In this document: positions 12,588 to 21,017 of the stretch, in pieces
Layout of the letters: each line of letters opens with the position of its first letter
Position numbering within the stretch: the stretch's first letter is position 1
From: Streptomyces pinistramenti
GTDB lineage: Bacteria > Actinomycetota > Actinomycetes > Streptomycetales > Streptomycetaceae
NCBI RefSeq assembly: GCF_020564935.1
Contig: NZ_JAJCXB010000024.1
Coordinates: 39,632 to 103,631 of the forward strand
Length of the DNA: 64,000 bases
Direction: 5' to 3'
Position numbers and translations under genes: made by a program
The notes under the pieces: model-generated
Seen by the model: the letters and a program-made list of their open reading frames with translations, nothing else
Database searches by the model: none
Told to the model about the DNA's origin: nothing

Positions 12588-13112
12588 GTGATCACTACGG
12601 AAGACCCCGGGAAGTGGAACGTGCCGAACCTGGCGCTCACGCGCAGAACGACCCTGCTGGCCGGCGCCGCCCTAGGGGCCGCCGCCCTCGTGACCGGCTG
12701 CTCCGACGACTCCGGGACGCCGCCCCCCGACCGAACCCCCGCGGCCGACCACCTGCGCGCCGCCGCGGCCCGCGACAGCACCGGCCTGCTGGCCCGCTAC
12801 GACGCGACCCTCGCCGCCCACCCCGCCCTCCAGGGCCGCCTGCGCCCCCTCCGCTCCGAAGTGGCCCGCCACGCCGAGGCGTTCGGCACCAAGAGCGTCC
12901 CCGCCGCCCCGTCCGCACCCCCCGGAAAATCCCGCCCCCCGGTACCCAAGGACGAGAAGGCGGCCCGCACCGCCCTGGCCGAGGCCGAACGCCACCTGGC
13001 GGACGCCCGCACCAGAACCCTCCGGACCGCACCCCCCGGCCTGGCCCGGCTCCTGGCCTCGGTAGCCGCCGCCGGCACCGCCCACGCCTACCTGCTGACC
13101 GAGCAAGCATGA
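12588..13112 (+). CDS. Putative twin-arginine lipoprotein of unknown function
   Basis: The 174-residue product has a signal peptide with RRTTLLAGAALGAAALVTGC, giving a lipobox Cys at position 38 and an Arg pair typical of Tat export. The mature part is helical and rich in Ala, Arg and Pro, with no recognised catalytic motif. It is followed by a ferritin-like gene, an arrangement kept in streptomycetes next to rimP. The start shown is GTG 12588; a second GTG at 12621 (VPNLALTRR) would give a shorter signal and cannot be excluded. It is transcribed divergently from rimP. Confidence 0.75.
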   Translation: MITTEDPGKWNVPNLALTRRTTLLAGAALGAAALVTGCSDDSGTPPPDRTPAADHLRAAAARDSTGLLARYDATLAAHPALQGRLRPLRSEVARHAEAFGTKSVPAAPSAPPGKSRPPVPKDEKAARTALAEAERHLADARTRTLRTAPPGLARLLASVAAAGTAHAYLLTEQA

Positions 13113-13388
13113 CCACCCCACAGCCACGCAGAAGGCAGCCACCCCGAGGCCCGAAGGACGAGGACGTACGGGGATAGCCCCCTCCGGCGGTCGGTCGCCG
13201 ACGAGACCGGGTGGGTCGGAGGGGCCGTACCGGGTCGCTCCCCGCAGCGACAGGTGCGGACACCGGCAGGCTCTTGACACGCACCCAAGGGCACATGCGT
13301 CGAGGAGACGGCCCGGTGCGCCCCTCCGCCCCACCCCACGCACAAGCCGCACGCGAACCACCGGTCCCCGCAACCGAAAGGCCGCCCC

Positions 13389-13868
13389 ATGCCCCCAGCC
13401 TCCCGCCCCGAACTGGCCGCAGCCCAGGCCGCCCTGGACGCCGAGCACGCCGCCGTCTACGGCTACGGCGTGGTGGGCGGCCGCATCGCCGACGCCCGCC
13501 GCCCGGAGGCCCGCGCCGCCTACGACGCCCACAGGGCCCGCCGCGACACCCTCCGCCGCACCGTCCGCGACCTCGGCGGCACGCCCCGCCCCGCGGCCGC
13601 CGCGTACGAGCTGCCCTTCCCGGTACCGGACGCCGCCGCCGCGACCCGTCTCGCCGCCGAGCTGGAGGACCGCGTCGCCGCCGTCTACGCGGACCTCGTA
13701 CGCGACGGCGGCGAGGCCGGCCGCAAGGAGGCCGCCGCCGCGCTCCGCGAGGCCGCGGTGCGCGCGGTGCGCTGGCGGGGCAGCGGCGTAGCCTTCCCTG
13801 GGCTCACGGAGCGGTCCGCGACCGGCACCCCGTCCCCGTCCGCGAGCGCACCGGCGAACGCACTCTGA
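13389..13868 (+). CDS. Ferritin-like (DUF4439-type) protein
   Basis: This 159-residue helical protein has an AEHAAVYGYGVVGGR segment at about 18-33 and paired helices consistent with the DUF4439 ferritin-like bundle. Whether it binds metal is unknown; the Glu and His in AEHAAVYGYG are candidate ligands. The C-terminus is a short Ser/Pro/Ala tail. About 275 bp separate it from the upstream lipoprotein gene. That gap contains a TTGACA at 13274-13279, but no convincing -10 follows at the right spacing. Confidence 0.75.
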   Translation: MPPASRPELAAAQAALDAEHAAVYGYGVVGGRIADARRPEARAAYDAHRARRDTLRRTVRDLGGTPRPAAAAYELPFPVPDAAAATRLAAELEDRVAAVYADLVRDGGEAGRKEAAAALREAAVRAVRWRGSGVAFPGLTERSATGTPSPSASAPANAL

Positions 13869-13926
13869 CCACCAGGCCCCCGGCCTGACCACCCCGGCCA
13901 CCTCCCAGGAAAGGGACAGCGAAGGC

Positions 13927-14838
13927 ATGGCAACGGCACCCGTCGAACCGCCGCAGCGGTTGGTGAACTCCCTGGGCAGCGACCCGTCCACCCCCGTACG
14001 GGACTGGCTGGCCGCGCTGCCGACGGTGGTTCAGCAGCGGCTGGACGCCTGGGAGTTGACGCTGGAGCGGGTGGACACCCCTGGGGGCCGCGGCAGTCTG
14101 GTCGCGCTCGTCCGCCTGCCGGACGGGACGCCGGCGGCGCTCAAGTTCCCCGTGCCGGGCCGCACGTCCGCGCACGAGGCCGCGGCCCTGCGGACGTGGG
14201 ACGGCTGGGGCGCGGTGCGCCTGCTGCGGTCGGCCGACGCCGATGGCGCGCTGCTGCTGGAGCGGCTGCACGGCGCCGTGTCGCTGCGCTCACTGCCGGA
14301 GGCGAAGGCGCTCCTGGAGGCCGCAGGAACGGTACGCCGCCTGTGGGTGCCGCCGGGCGAAGGGCACCCGTTCGCGACGTTGTCCGGCCGCACCGACGAG
14401 GCGGTCGCGGCGCTGCGCACGGCGGGCGCGGCCGTCAGCGCGGCGGCCCCGCTGGTGGAGCAGGCGCTCGACCTGCGTCGCGTGCTGCCGTCCGGCGCCA
14501 CGGAGGAGTTCCTGCTGCACGGCGCCTTCCGGCAGGGCAAGGTGCTGGCCGGGGAGCGGGCCCCCTGGCTGGCGATCGGCCCCGAGCCGGTGGTGGGCGA
14601 GCGGGCGTACGACCTGGCGGCGCTGGTCCTGGACCGCTTCGAGGATCTGGCGGCCGGGTCGGGTGCGGCCGCGGCGACCCGCCGCCGGGTGGCGAAGCTG
14701 GCCGACTCGCTGGAGGTGGACCGCGAGCGGCTCCGCGACTGGACGCTGTACCGCGCGGTGGCCGCGGGGGTGCGGGAGGCGGCGGCCGGCGACCGGCAGC
14801 GCGGGGAGTTGCTGCTGGAGTTCGCGACGTGGCTGTGA
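13927..14838 (+). CDS. Aminoglycoside phosphotransferase-like protein, probably catalytically inactive
   Basis: This 303-residue protein aligns in overall pattern with streptomycin 6-phosphotransferase-type kinases: VALVRLPDGTPAALKF (nucleotide-binding Lys), then LLERLHG, then a C-terminal lobe ending VGERAYDLAALVLDRF. The catalytic loop, normally HGDxHxxN, reads HGAFRQGK, and the metal-binding IDPKP segment reads IGPEP. Both essential aspartates are therefore absent. It may bind nucleotide or ligand without phosphorylating it. It lies 58 bp after the ferritin-like gene and converges on proS. Confidence 0.75.
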   Translation: MATAPVEPPQRLVNSLGSDPSTPVRDWLAALPTVVQQRLDAWELTLERVDTPGGRGSLVALVRLPDGTPAALKFPVPGRTSAHEAAALRTWDGWGAVRLLRSADADGALLLERLHGAVSLRSLPEAKALLEAAGTVRRLWVPPGEGHPFATLSGRTDEAVAALRTAGAAVSAAAPLVEQALDLRRVLPSGATEEFLLHGAFRQGKVLAGERAPWLAIGPEPVVGERAYDLAALVLDRFEDLAAGSGAAAATRRRVAKLADSLEVDRERLRDWTLYRAVAAGVREAAAGDRQRGELLLEFATWL

Positions 14839-16668
14839 CGACGTGGCCGTAGCGCCGCGGGCGGTCGCGGCCTGAGCGCACGCCCCGGGAGTCGCCGTGC
14901 GCGCCTGTCCGCCGGAGCACGCAAAGCGGGGCCGGGCCGGGGGCGGACGCCCCGCCCCGGCCCCGCCAAGCCTGGCGACCGCCTCGTCGACCGACAGCTC
15001 CTCGCGCTCGCCCGTACGCCGGTCCTTGACCTCGACGACGCCCTCGCCCGCGCGGCGCCCGGCGACCACGATGGTCGGGATGCCGAGCAGTTCCGCGTCG
15101 GTGAACTTCACACCGGGCGACACTCCGGCCCGGTCGTCGACGAGCACCCGCAGGCCGGCCGCGCCGAGCTTCTCACCGATCTCCAGGGCGAGTTCGGTCT
15201 GCTTGGCCTTGCCTGCGGCGACGACGTGCACGTCGGCCGGTGCGACCTCGCGGGGCCAGCACAGGCCGGACCCGTCGTGCGTCTGCTCGGCGAGTGCGGC
15301 CACCGCGCGGGAGACGCCGATGCCGTACGAGCCCATGGTGACGCGGGTGGGCTTGCCGTTCTGGCCGAGCACGTCCAGCTCGAAGGCGTCCGCGTACTTG
15401 CGGCCGAGCTGGAAGATGTGGCCGATCTCGATGGCGCGGTCGATGCGCAGGCCGGTGCCGCACTGGGGGCACGGGTCGCCGGGCTCGACGACGACCACGT
15501 CGAGGTGCTGGTCGACCTCGAAGTCGCGGCCGGCGACGACGTTCCTGGCGTGCCTGCCCTGCTTGTTGGCGCCGGTGATCCAGGCGGTGCCGGGGGCGAT
15601 GCGCGGGTCGGCGATGAAGCGGAACGCCTTGCCTGCCAGGCCCTGCGGGCCGACGTAGCCGCGTACCAGGTCGGGGCGGTCGGTGAAGTCCTCCGCGGTG
15701 ACCAGTTCGACGGTGGCGGGCGCGAGGTGCTCGCCGAGCTTGCCGAGGTCGACCTCGCGGTCGCCGGGGACGCCGACGGCGACGATCTCGCCGTCGACCT
15801 TGACGAGGAGGTTCTTCAGGGTCGCCGACGCCGGGACGCCGAGGTGCGCGGCGAGCGACTCGATGGTCGGGGTGTCGGGGGTGTCCAGTTCCTCGACAGG
15901 GCCGTGGTCGGCACCCTCGACCGGGGTGACCTTGACCGTGACGGCCTCGGTGTTGGCGGCGTAGTCGCAGGCGGGGCAGTCCACGAAGGTGTCCTCGCCG
16001 GCCGCTGCGGGGGCCAGGAACTCCTCGGAAGCGGAGCCGCCCATGGCGCCGGAGACGGCGGAGACGATGCGGTAGTCCAGGCCGAGCCGCTCGAAGATCT
16101 TGGTGTACGCCTCGCGGTGCAGGGCGTAGGACTCGGCCAGGCCCTCGTCGGTGGTGTCGAAGCTGTACGAGTCCTTCATCTGGAACTCGCGGCCGCGGAG
16201 CACGCCGGAGCGGGGGCGGGCCTCGTCGCGGTACTTGGTCTGGATCTGGTAGAGGATCACCGGCAGGTCCTTGTAGGACGTGCACTGGTCCTTGACCGTG
16301 AGGGTGAAGATCTCTTCGTGGGTGGGGCCGAGGAGGTAGTCGGAACCCTTGCGGTCCTTGAGGCGGAAGAGCAGGTCGCCGTACTCCTCCCAGCGGCCGC
16401 TGGCCTCGTACGGCTCCTTGGGGAGCAGCGCGGGCAGCAGGACTTCCTGGCCGCCGATGGCGTCCATCTCTTCGCGGACGATGCGGGAGACGTTCTCCAG
16501 GACCTTCTTGCCCAGCGGCAGCCAGGTCCAGATGCCGGCGGAGGTGCGGCGGACGTACCCGGCGCGCACCAGCAGCTTGTGGCTGGCGGTCTCGGCGTCG
16601 GCCGGGTCGTCACGCAGCGTCTTGATCATCAATCGGGACATGCGCTGGACGTGAGCGGCGTTGGCCAT
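14290..16668 (-). CDS. proS: Prolyl-tRNA synthetase with an unusual C-terminal read-through
   Basis: The enzyme charges tRNA-Pro with proline. Residues 1 to about 566 are a full bacterial-type ProRS: class II motif 1 around GIWTWLPLGKKVLENVSRIVREEMD, motif 2 (TKYRDEARPRSGVLRGREFQMKD, in two parts), the editing/INS domain in the middle, motif 3 (GSYGIGVSRAVAA) and the anticodon-binding domain ending LSVDEAVARL near 14970. No stop codon follows in any minus-strand frame for a long stretch. The frame continues for about 225 residues, through the hairpin and antisense to the APH-like gene, to a stop at 14290. The extension is Arg/Gln-rich and looks non-coding. The start ATG has AGGAGA upstream. 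Confidence 0.85.
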   Translation of the reverse strand: MANAAHVQRMSRLMIKTLRDDPADAETASHKLLVRAGYVRRTSAGIWTWLPLGKKVLENVSRIVREEMDAIGGQEVLLPALLPKEPYEASGRWEEYGDLLFRLKDRKGSDYLLGPTHEEIFTLTVKDQCTSYKDLPVILYQIQTKYRDEARPRSGVLRGREFQMKDSYSFDTTDEGLAESYALHREAYTKIFERLGLDYRIVSAVSGAMGGSASEEFLAPAAAGEDTFVDCPACDYAANTEAVTVKVTPVEGADHGPVEELDTPDTPTIESLAAHLGVPASATLKNLLVKVDGEIVAVGVPGDREVDLGKLGEHLAPATVELVTAEDFTDRPDLVRGYVGPQGLAGKAFRFIADPRIAPGTAWITGANKQGRHARNVVAGRDFEVDQHLDVVVVEPGDPCPQCGTGLRIDRAIEIGHIFQLGRKYADAFELDVLGQNGKPTRVTMGSYGIGVSRAVAALAEQTHDGSGLCWPREVAPADVHVVAAGKAKQTELALEIGEKLGAAGLRVLVDDRAGVSPGVKFTDAELLGIPTIVVAGRRAGEGVVEVKDRRTGEREELSVDEAVARLGGAGAGRPPPARPRFACSGGQARTATPGACAQAATARGATATSSQPRRELQQQLPALPVAGRRLPHPRGHRAVQRPVAEPLAVHLQRVGQLRHPAAGRRGRTRPGRQILEAVQDQRRQVVRPLAHHRLGADRQPGGPLPGQHLALPEGAVQQELLRGAGRQHATQVERLLHQRGRRADGRARRAQRRDRLVGAAGQRRERVPFARRHPQAAYRSCGLQERLRLRQ
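14926..14966. terminator. Bidirectional hairpin between proS and the APH-like gene
   Basis: Arms GCGGGGCCGGGCCGGGG and CCCCGCCCCGGCCCCGC pair over 17 positions with one mismatch around a short GC loop. It lies where ProRS normally ends and about 90 nt past the convergent APH-like gene, so it probably stops transcription from both sides. Confidence 0.65.
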
Positions 16669-16789
16669 GGGAATTTCTCCTGCGTAAGAAAGGTGACTCC
16701 CTGGAGGTTAGCCGCCTGGGAGTGGCGCAAGGAAATGGGTTGTGCGCCGAGGGCGCCGGGGCGGTGTGCCTGCGGGGCCGCGCGGGCCG

Positions 16790-17326
16790 TCAGGGGCGGC
16801 GCAGCGGCAGGGGGGCGCCCATGACGGCGTACGGGGTGGGGGCGCTGGGGAAGAGGACGCGGCGGGCGATGTCCTGGTAGCCGAGGGAGCGGTACAGGGT
16901 CCTGGCGGGGCTTTCGGTGTCGATGGCGGAGAGGATGCTGCGGGGCTGGCGGGCGGTGTCGGTGAGGCCCGTGATCAGCCGCCGTCCGATGCCGCGGTGC
17001 TGGTAGGCGGGGTGGACGTGGAGTTCGGTGATGACGAACGAGTCGTCCAGCCAGTGGTCGAGGTGTTCGCTGCGCAGGTAGGGCTCGACGACGGTGGACC
17101 ACCAGTGGGCGCGGTCGTTGGGCATGCCGTAGACGAAGCCGACGAGGCGGCCCGCGGGGGTGGTCGCGCCGAGTGCGCGGGCGCCGGGGCAGTGGAGGTG
17201 GCGCAGCACGATCTGGCGGCGGATGGTGACCTCGTCGTCGGTCAGACCGAAGGCAAGGGCCTGGACCGCGAGCGCGTCGTCCACGCGGGCGGCGAGATCG
17301 AGGGGGCCGACCGCGACGTCATCCAT
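16790..17326 (-). CDS. GNAT-family N-acetyltransferase
   Basis: This 178-residue GNAT protein has the acetyl-CoA loop in LHVHPAYQHRGIGRRLITGL (split motif V-x-x-x-x-Q-x-x-G-x-G) near 105-125 and a C-terminal ARTLYRSLGYQDIARRVLF typical of the family. The substrate is unknown. It follows the DUF4081 acetyltransferase gene by 25 bp on the same strand and is probably cotranscribed with it. Upstream of the ATG at 17326 the ribosome-binding site is weak, which fits translation as a downstream operon gene. Confidence 0.85.
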   Translation of the reverse strand: MDDVAVGPLDLAARVDDALAVQALAFGLTDDEVTIRRQIVLRHLHCPGARALGATTPAGRLVGFVYGMPNDRAHWWSTVVEPYLRSEHLDHWLDDSFVITELHVHPAYQHRGIGRRLITGLTDTARQPRSILSAIDTESPARTLYRSLGYQDIARRVLFPSAPTPYAVMGAPLPLRRP

Positions 17327-17351
17327 GGTCGGGAGCGTACAAGGCGCGGGG

Positions 17352-18197
17352 TCAGAACAGCACGCTCATGAAGGCTCCGACCTCCTGGAAGCCGACCCTG
17401 CGGTAGGCGGCGCGGGCCGCGGTGTTGAAGTCGTTGACGTAGAGGCTGGCGAGGGGCGCGACGTCGTGGAGCGCGTAGCGCAGGACGGCGGCCATGCCGG
17501 TCTCGGAGAGGCCCTCGCCGCGGTGTGCGGGGTCGACCCAGACGCCCTGGATCTGGCAGGCGCGCGGGGTGGCGGCGCCGATCTCGGCCTTGAAGACGAC
17601 CTTGCCGTCCTCGATGCGGGCGAAGGAGCGGCCGGCGCCGACGAGTTCGGCGATGCGGGCCTGGTAGAGGAGGCCGCCGTCGCCGGCCATCGGGGAGATG
17701 CCGACCTCTTCGGTGAACATGGCCACGCACGCGGGCATGATCACGTCCATCTCGTTCTTGCGGATCCGCCGTACGTACGGGTCGGGGGCGACATCGGCGG
17801 AAGGCGAGGCGGTGACCATGAGCGGCTGCCGGTCGCGGACTTCGCGGGCCGGGCCCCAGGAGGGCTCCAGGAGCGACCACAGTTCGGCGGTGGGGCCTGC
17901 GGGGCCGACGATGGAGGAGCAGCGGCGGCCCTGGCGGCGGGCGCGTTCGGCGAAGCCGCGGACGGCTTCGGACGTGGCGCAGACGGGGACGAGGTTGGCG
18001 CCTGCGTAGCAGAGGGATTCCAGCCGTCCGCCGACGTACCAGCCCCACATCTCGCCGCCGAGCCGCCAGGGGTCGAGCCCGGCGACCTGGACGCGGGCGG
18101 CGACGAAGGCGTTGGCGACCGGGTCGCGGTCCAGGACCGCGAGGGCGTCATCGAGCTCCCCGGGCTCCAGAACCTTGATGGTGGTGGTCGTCAGCAC
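17352..18197 (-). CDS. DUF4081 plus GNAT acetyltransferase
   Basis: This 281-residue protein has an N-terminal DUF4081-like half (LDRDPVANAFVAARVQVAGLD) and a C-terminal GNAT half with the motif QGVWVDPAHRGEGLSETGM and FNTAARAAYRRVGFQEVGAF. This two-part architecture is conserved next to ispG in streptomycetes. No substrate is known from the sequence. A hairpin separates it from ispG, so it probably has its own promoter. Confidence 0.88.
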   Translation of the reverse strand: MLTTTTIKVLEPGELDDALAVLDRDPVANAFVAARVQVAGLDPWRLGGEMWGWYVGGRLESLCYAGANLVPVCATSEAVRGFAERARRQGRRCSSIVGPAGPTAELWSLLEPSWGPAREVRDRQPLMVTASPSADVAPDPYVRRIRKNEMDVIMPACVAMFTEEVGISPMAGDGGLLYQARIAELVGAGRSFARIEDGKVVFKAEIGAATPRACQIQGVWVDPAHRGEGLSETGMAAVLRYALHDVAPLASLYVNDFNTAARAAYRRVGFQEVGAFMSVLF

Positions 18198-18297
18198 GTG
18201 TCGGAAAGCCTCACCGGTGCGGGCCTGGGAGGCCAGGCAAGAGCAGGTCTTGGCACTTTACCTCCCGCCACGGGGAGGTTCCTATGGGGCTGCACAT

Positions 18298-18331
18298 GAG
18301 CCCCGCCACCCGGTGCGGGGTGACGGGGCTC
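18298..18331 (-). terminator. Hairpin downstream of ispG
   Basis: GAGCCCCG and CGGGGCTC flank an inner stem-forming region (CCCCGC with GCGGGG, alternative pairing) within 40-70 nt of the ispG stop. It is a probable terminator isolating ispG from the acetyltransferase genes. Confidence 0.55.
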
Positions 18332-18368
18332 GGGCGCGGTGGGCGCCGTGCGGTGCGGGTGCCGCGGG

Positions 18369-19526
18369 TCAGCCGGCGGCGGTGACGACGGGCTCGCCGG
18401 ACATCACGCCGTCCTTCTCCATCTGCTCGGCGATCTTCAGCGCCTCTTCGATGAGGGTCTCGACGATCTTCGACTCGGGGACGGTCTTGATGACCTCGCC
18501 CTTGACGAAGATCTGGCCCTTGCCGTTGCCGGACGCGACACCGAGGTCGGCCTCGCGGGCCTCGCCCGGACCGTTGACGACGCAGCCCATGACGGCGACG
18601 CGCAGCGGCACCTCCATGCCCTCAAGGCCCGCGGTGACCTCGTCGGCGAGCTTGTAGACGTCCACCTGGGCGCGGCCGCAGGACGGGCAGGAGACGATCT
18701 CCAGGCGGCGGGGCTTGAGGTTGAGGGACTCCAGGATCTGGAGGCCGACCTTGACCTCTTCGGCGGGCGGCGCGGAGAGCGAGACGCGGATGGTGTCGCC
18801 GATGCCCTCGGAGAGCAGTGCGCCGAAGGCGACCGCGGACTTGATGGTGCCCTGGAAGGCGGGGCCCGCCTCCGTGACGCCGAGGTGCAGCGGGTAGTCG
18901 CTCTGGGCGGCGAGCTGGCGGTAGGCGTTGACCATCACGACCGGGTCGTTGTGCTTGACCGAGATCTTGATGTCGCGGAAGCCGTGCTCCTCGAAGAGCG
19001 AGGCTTCCCACAGCGCGGACTCGACCAGCGCCTCGGGGGTGGCCTTGCCGTACTTGGCGAGCAGCCGCGCGTCCAGCGAGCCGGCGTTGACGCCGATCCG
19101 GATGGGCGTACCGGCCGCGGAGGCCGCCTTGGCGATCTCCTTGACCTTGTCGTCGAACTGCTTGATGTTGCCGGGGTTGACCCGGACCGCGGCGCAGCCG
19201 GCGTCGATCGCGGCGAAGACGTACTTGGGCTGGAAGTGGATGTCCGCGATCACCGGGATCTGGGACTTCCGGGCGATCACGGGCAGCGCGTCGGCGTCGT
19301 CCTGGGTCGGGCAGGCGACGCGGACGATCTGGCAGCCGGAGGCGGTCAGCTCGGCGATCTGCTGCAGCGTCGCGCCGATGTCGGAGGTCCGCGTGGTGGT
19401 CATCGACTGCACCGAGACCGGTGCGTCTCCGCCCACGGCGACCGTGCCGACCTGGATCTTGCGGCTGACCCTGCGGTCGGCAAGCTTGGTCGGTACGTCC
19501 GGCATTCCCAGTGAAATGGCAGTCAT
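18369..19526 (-). CDS. ispG: 4-hydroxy-3-methylbut-2-en-1-yl diphosphate synthase IspG (GcpE)
   Basis: This 385-residue iron-sulfur enzyme of the MEP isoprenoid pathway converts methylerythritol cyclodiphosphate to HMBPP. The start is the ATG at 19526 (MTAISLGMPDVPTKLADRR), matching the family N-terminus; open sequence further upstream is not conserved. The VSVQSMTTTRTSDIGATLQQ segment and the cluster-ligand cysteines in SCPSCGR and GCVVNGPGEAREAD are present. It lies downstream of rseP and dxr, the usual actinobacterial grouping of MEP genes with an M50 protease. Confidence 0.96.
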   Translation of the reverse strand: MTAISLGMPDVPTKLADRRVSRKIQVGTVAVGGDAPVSVQSMTTTRTSDIGATLQQIAELTASGCQIVRVACPTQDDADALPVIARKSQIPVIADIHFQPKYVFAAIDAGCAAVRVNPGNIKQFDDKVKEIAKAASAAGTPIRIGVNAGSLDARLLAKYGKATPEALVESALWEASLFEEHGFRDIKISVKHNDPVVMVNAYRQLAAQSDYPLHLGVTEAGPAFQGTIKSAVAFGALLSEGIGDTIRVSLSAPPAEEVKVGLQILESLNLKPRRLEIVSCPSCGRAQVDVYKLADEVTAGLEGMEVPLRVAVMGCVVNGPGEAREADLGVASGNGKGQIFVKGEVIKTVPESKIVETLIEEALKIAEQMEKDGVMSGEPVVTAAG

Positions 19527-19645
19527 CTGGCGAGCAACCCCAAGGTGTGGATCTAGGTCCCGAATTCGGCGGGCTCCGGCCTCCGAGATTACGGCACCGG
19601 GGTTCCCCGAGGCACATCGTGCCCCTGCGTCACGGGGCATGTCGG

Positions 19646-19686
19646 CGGCCGGATGCCCCCGCCACGGTCCGCGGTGCATCCGGCCG
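19646..19686 (-). terminator. Hairpin between rseP and ispG
   Basis: Perfect 11-bp arms CGGCCGGATGC and GCATCCGGCCG, separated by 19 bases, lie 27 nt past the rseP stop and 120 nt before ispG. It may terminate or attenuate transcription from the dxr-rseP pair. Confidence 0.5.
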
Positions 19687-19712
19687 TCCCTGGCCCGACC
19701 TGCTGCTTTGCG

Positions 19713-21017
19713 TTATCCGGTGAGAGTGACGGGGTTGACGACGTCGGCGACGAGGACCAGCAGCGTGAAGCAGATGAACACACCTGCGACGACGTAGGCG
19801 ACCGGCATCAGCTTGGCGACGTCGAACGGCCCGGGGTCCGGCCGGCGGACGACCTTGGCGAAGGCCCGGCGGATCGACTCCCACAGGGCGCCCGCGATGT
19901 GCCCGCCGTCCAGGGGGAGCAGCGGGAGCATGTTGAACAGGAACAGCGAGAGGTTGAAGCCCGCGACCAGGAAGAGCATCGTGGCGACGCGCTGCTCCGG
20001 GGGGATGTTGAGCGAGAAGACCTCGCCGCCGACGCGTGCGGCGCCGACGACGCCCATCGGGGAGTCCTGCTTGCGCTCGGCGCCGTTGAACGCCGCGTTC
20101 CACAGGTCCGGGACCTTGGCGGGCAGGTTGACGAGGGATTCGACGCCCTGCTCGACCATGCTGCCCATGCGGTCGACGGACTGTCCGAAGGACTGCTGGA
20201 CCACGCCGCTGGCCGGGGTGAAGCCGAGGAATCCGGCGGTGACGTACTCGCCGGCGACGTAGCCGCCGCGGCCGTCGGTCTTGGCGACCTTGTTCTTGAT
20301 GAGGTCGGCGTGCAGGGTGCGGCGGGCGCCGTGCCGCTCGACGACGAGGGTGGCGGGTCCGGTGGTGACGCGGATCTGCTCCTGGAGGGTGTCCCAGTCG
20401 GGGATGGCGTGGCCGTTGAAGGTGACGATGCGGTCGCCGGCCCGCAGACCCGCGGCCTTGGCCGGGGAGTCCTTGGCCTTGGCGGGGCACTTGTCGGTCT
20501 TCGCCGAGGCCGAAACGACGCAGTCCTGCACCGTGCCGACCTGGGTGGTCACGGTGTTGATACCGAAGCCCATCAGCACGCTCATGAAGATCACGACCGC
20601 GAGGACGAGGTTCATGAACGGTCCGGCGAACATCACGATGACGCGCTTCCACGGCTTGCGCGTGTAGAACAGCCGCTTCTCGTCGCCCTCCTGGAGCTCT
20701 TCGAAGGCGGCGGACCTGGCGTCCTCGATCATGCCGCGCCAGGGTGAGGTGGAGCGGGCCTGGAGCTTGCCGTCGTCACCCGGCGGGAACATGCCGATCA
20801 TGCGGATGTAGCCGCCGAGCGGGACGGCCTTGATGCCGTACTCGGTGTCGCCCTTCCGGCGGGAGAAGATCGTCGGCCCGAAGCCCACCATGTACTGCGG
20901 CACGCGGATGCCGAACATCTTGGCCGTGGAGAGGTGGCCGAGTTCGTGCCAGGCGATGGAGAACAGCAGGCCGACGACGAAGACGACTATGCCGAGGATG
21001 GTCATCCAGGTCGTCAT
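19713..21017 (-). CDS. rseP: Site-2 intramembrane metalloprotease RseP (M50 family)
   Basis: This 434-residue membrane zinc protease has HELGH in the first transmembrane segment (H24, E25, H28), a PDZ domain in the middle (AAGLRAGDRIVTFNGHAIPDWD) and the C-terminal FNMLPLLPLDGGHIAGAL motif carrying the third zinc ligand. It cleaves membrane-bound substrates such as anti-sigma factors. The start is the ATG at 21017, overlapping the dxr stop (ATGA). The frame stays open far upstream, antisense-like inside dxr, but only this start fits the family. Confidence 0.95.
   Translation of the reverse strand: MTTWMTILGIVVFVVGLLFSIAWHELGHLSTAKMFGIRVPQYMVGFGPTIFSRRKGDTEYGIKAVPLGGYIRMIGMFPPGDDGKLQARSTSPWRGMIEDARSAAFEELQEGDEKRLFYTRKPWKRVIVMFAGPFMNLVLAVVIFMSVLMGFGINTVTTQVGTVQDCVVSASAKTDKCPAKAKDSPAKAAGLRAGDRIVTFNGHAIPDWDTLQEQIRVTTGPATLVVERHGARRTLHADLIKNKVAKTDGRGGYVAGEYVTAGFLGFTPASGVVQQSFGQSVDRMGSMVEQGVESLVNLPAKVPDLWNAAFNGAERKQDSPMGVVGAARVGGEVFSLNIPPEQRVATMLFLVAGFNLSLFLFNMLPLLPLDGGHIAGALWESIRRAFAKVVRRPDPGPFDVAKLMPVAYVVAGVFICFTLLVLVADVVNPVTLTG

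Noticed and set aside
12672..13991. Minus-strand frame of 439 codons opposite the lipoprotein and ferritin-like genes
   Set aside because: Gly/Arg-rich with no family motifs, while both plus-strand genes have clear signal or helical features.
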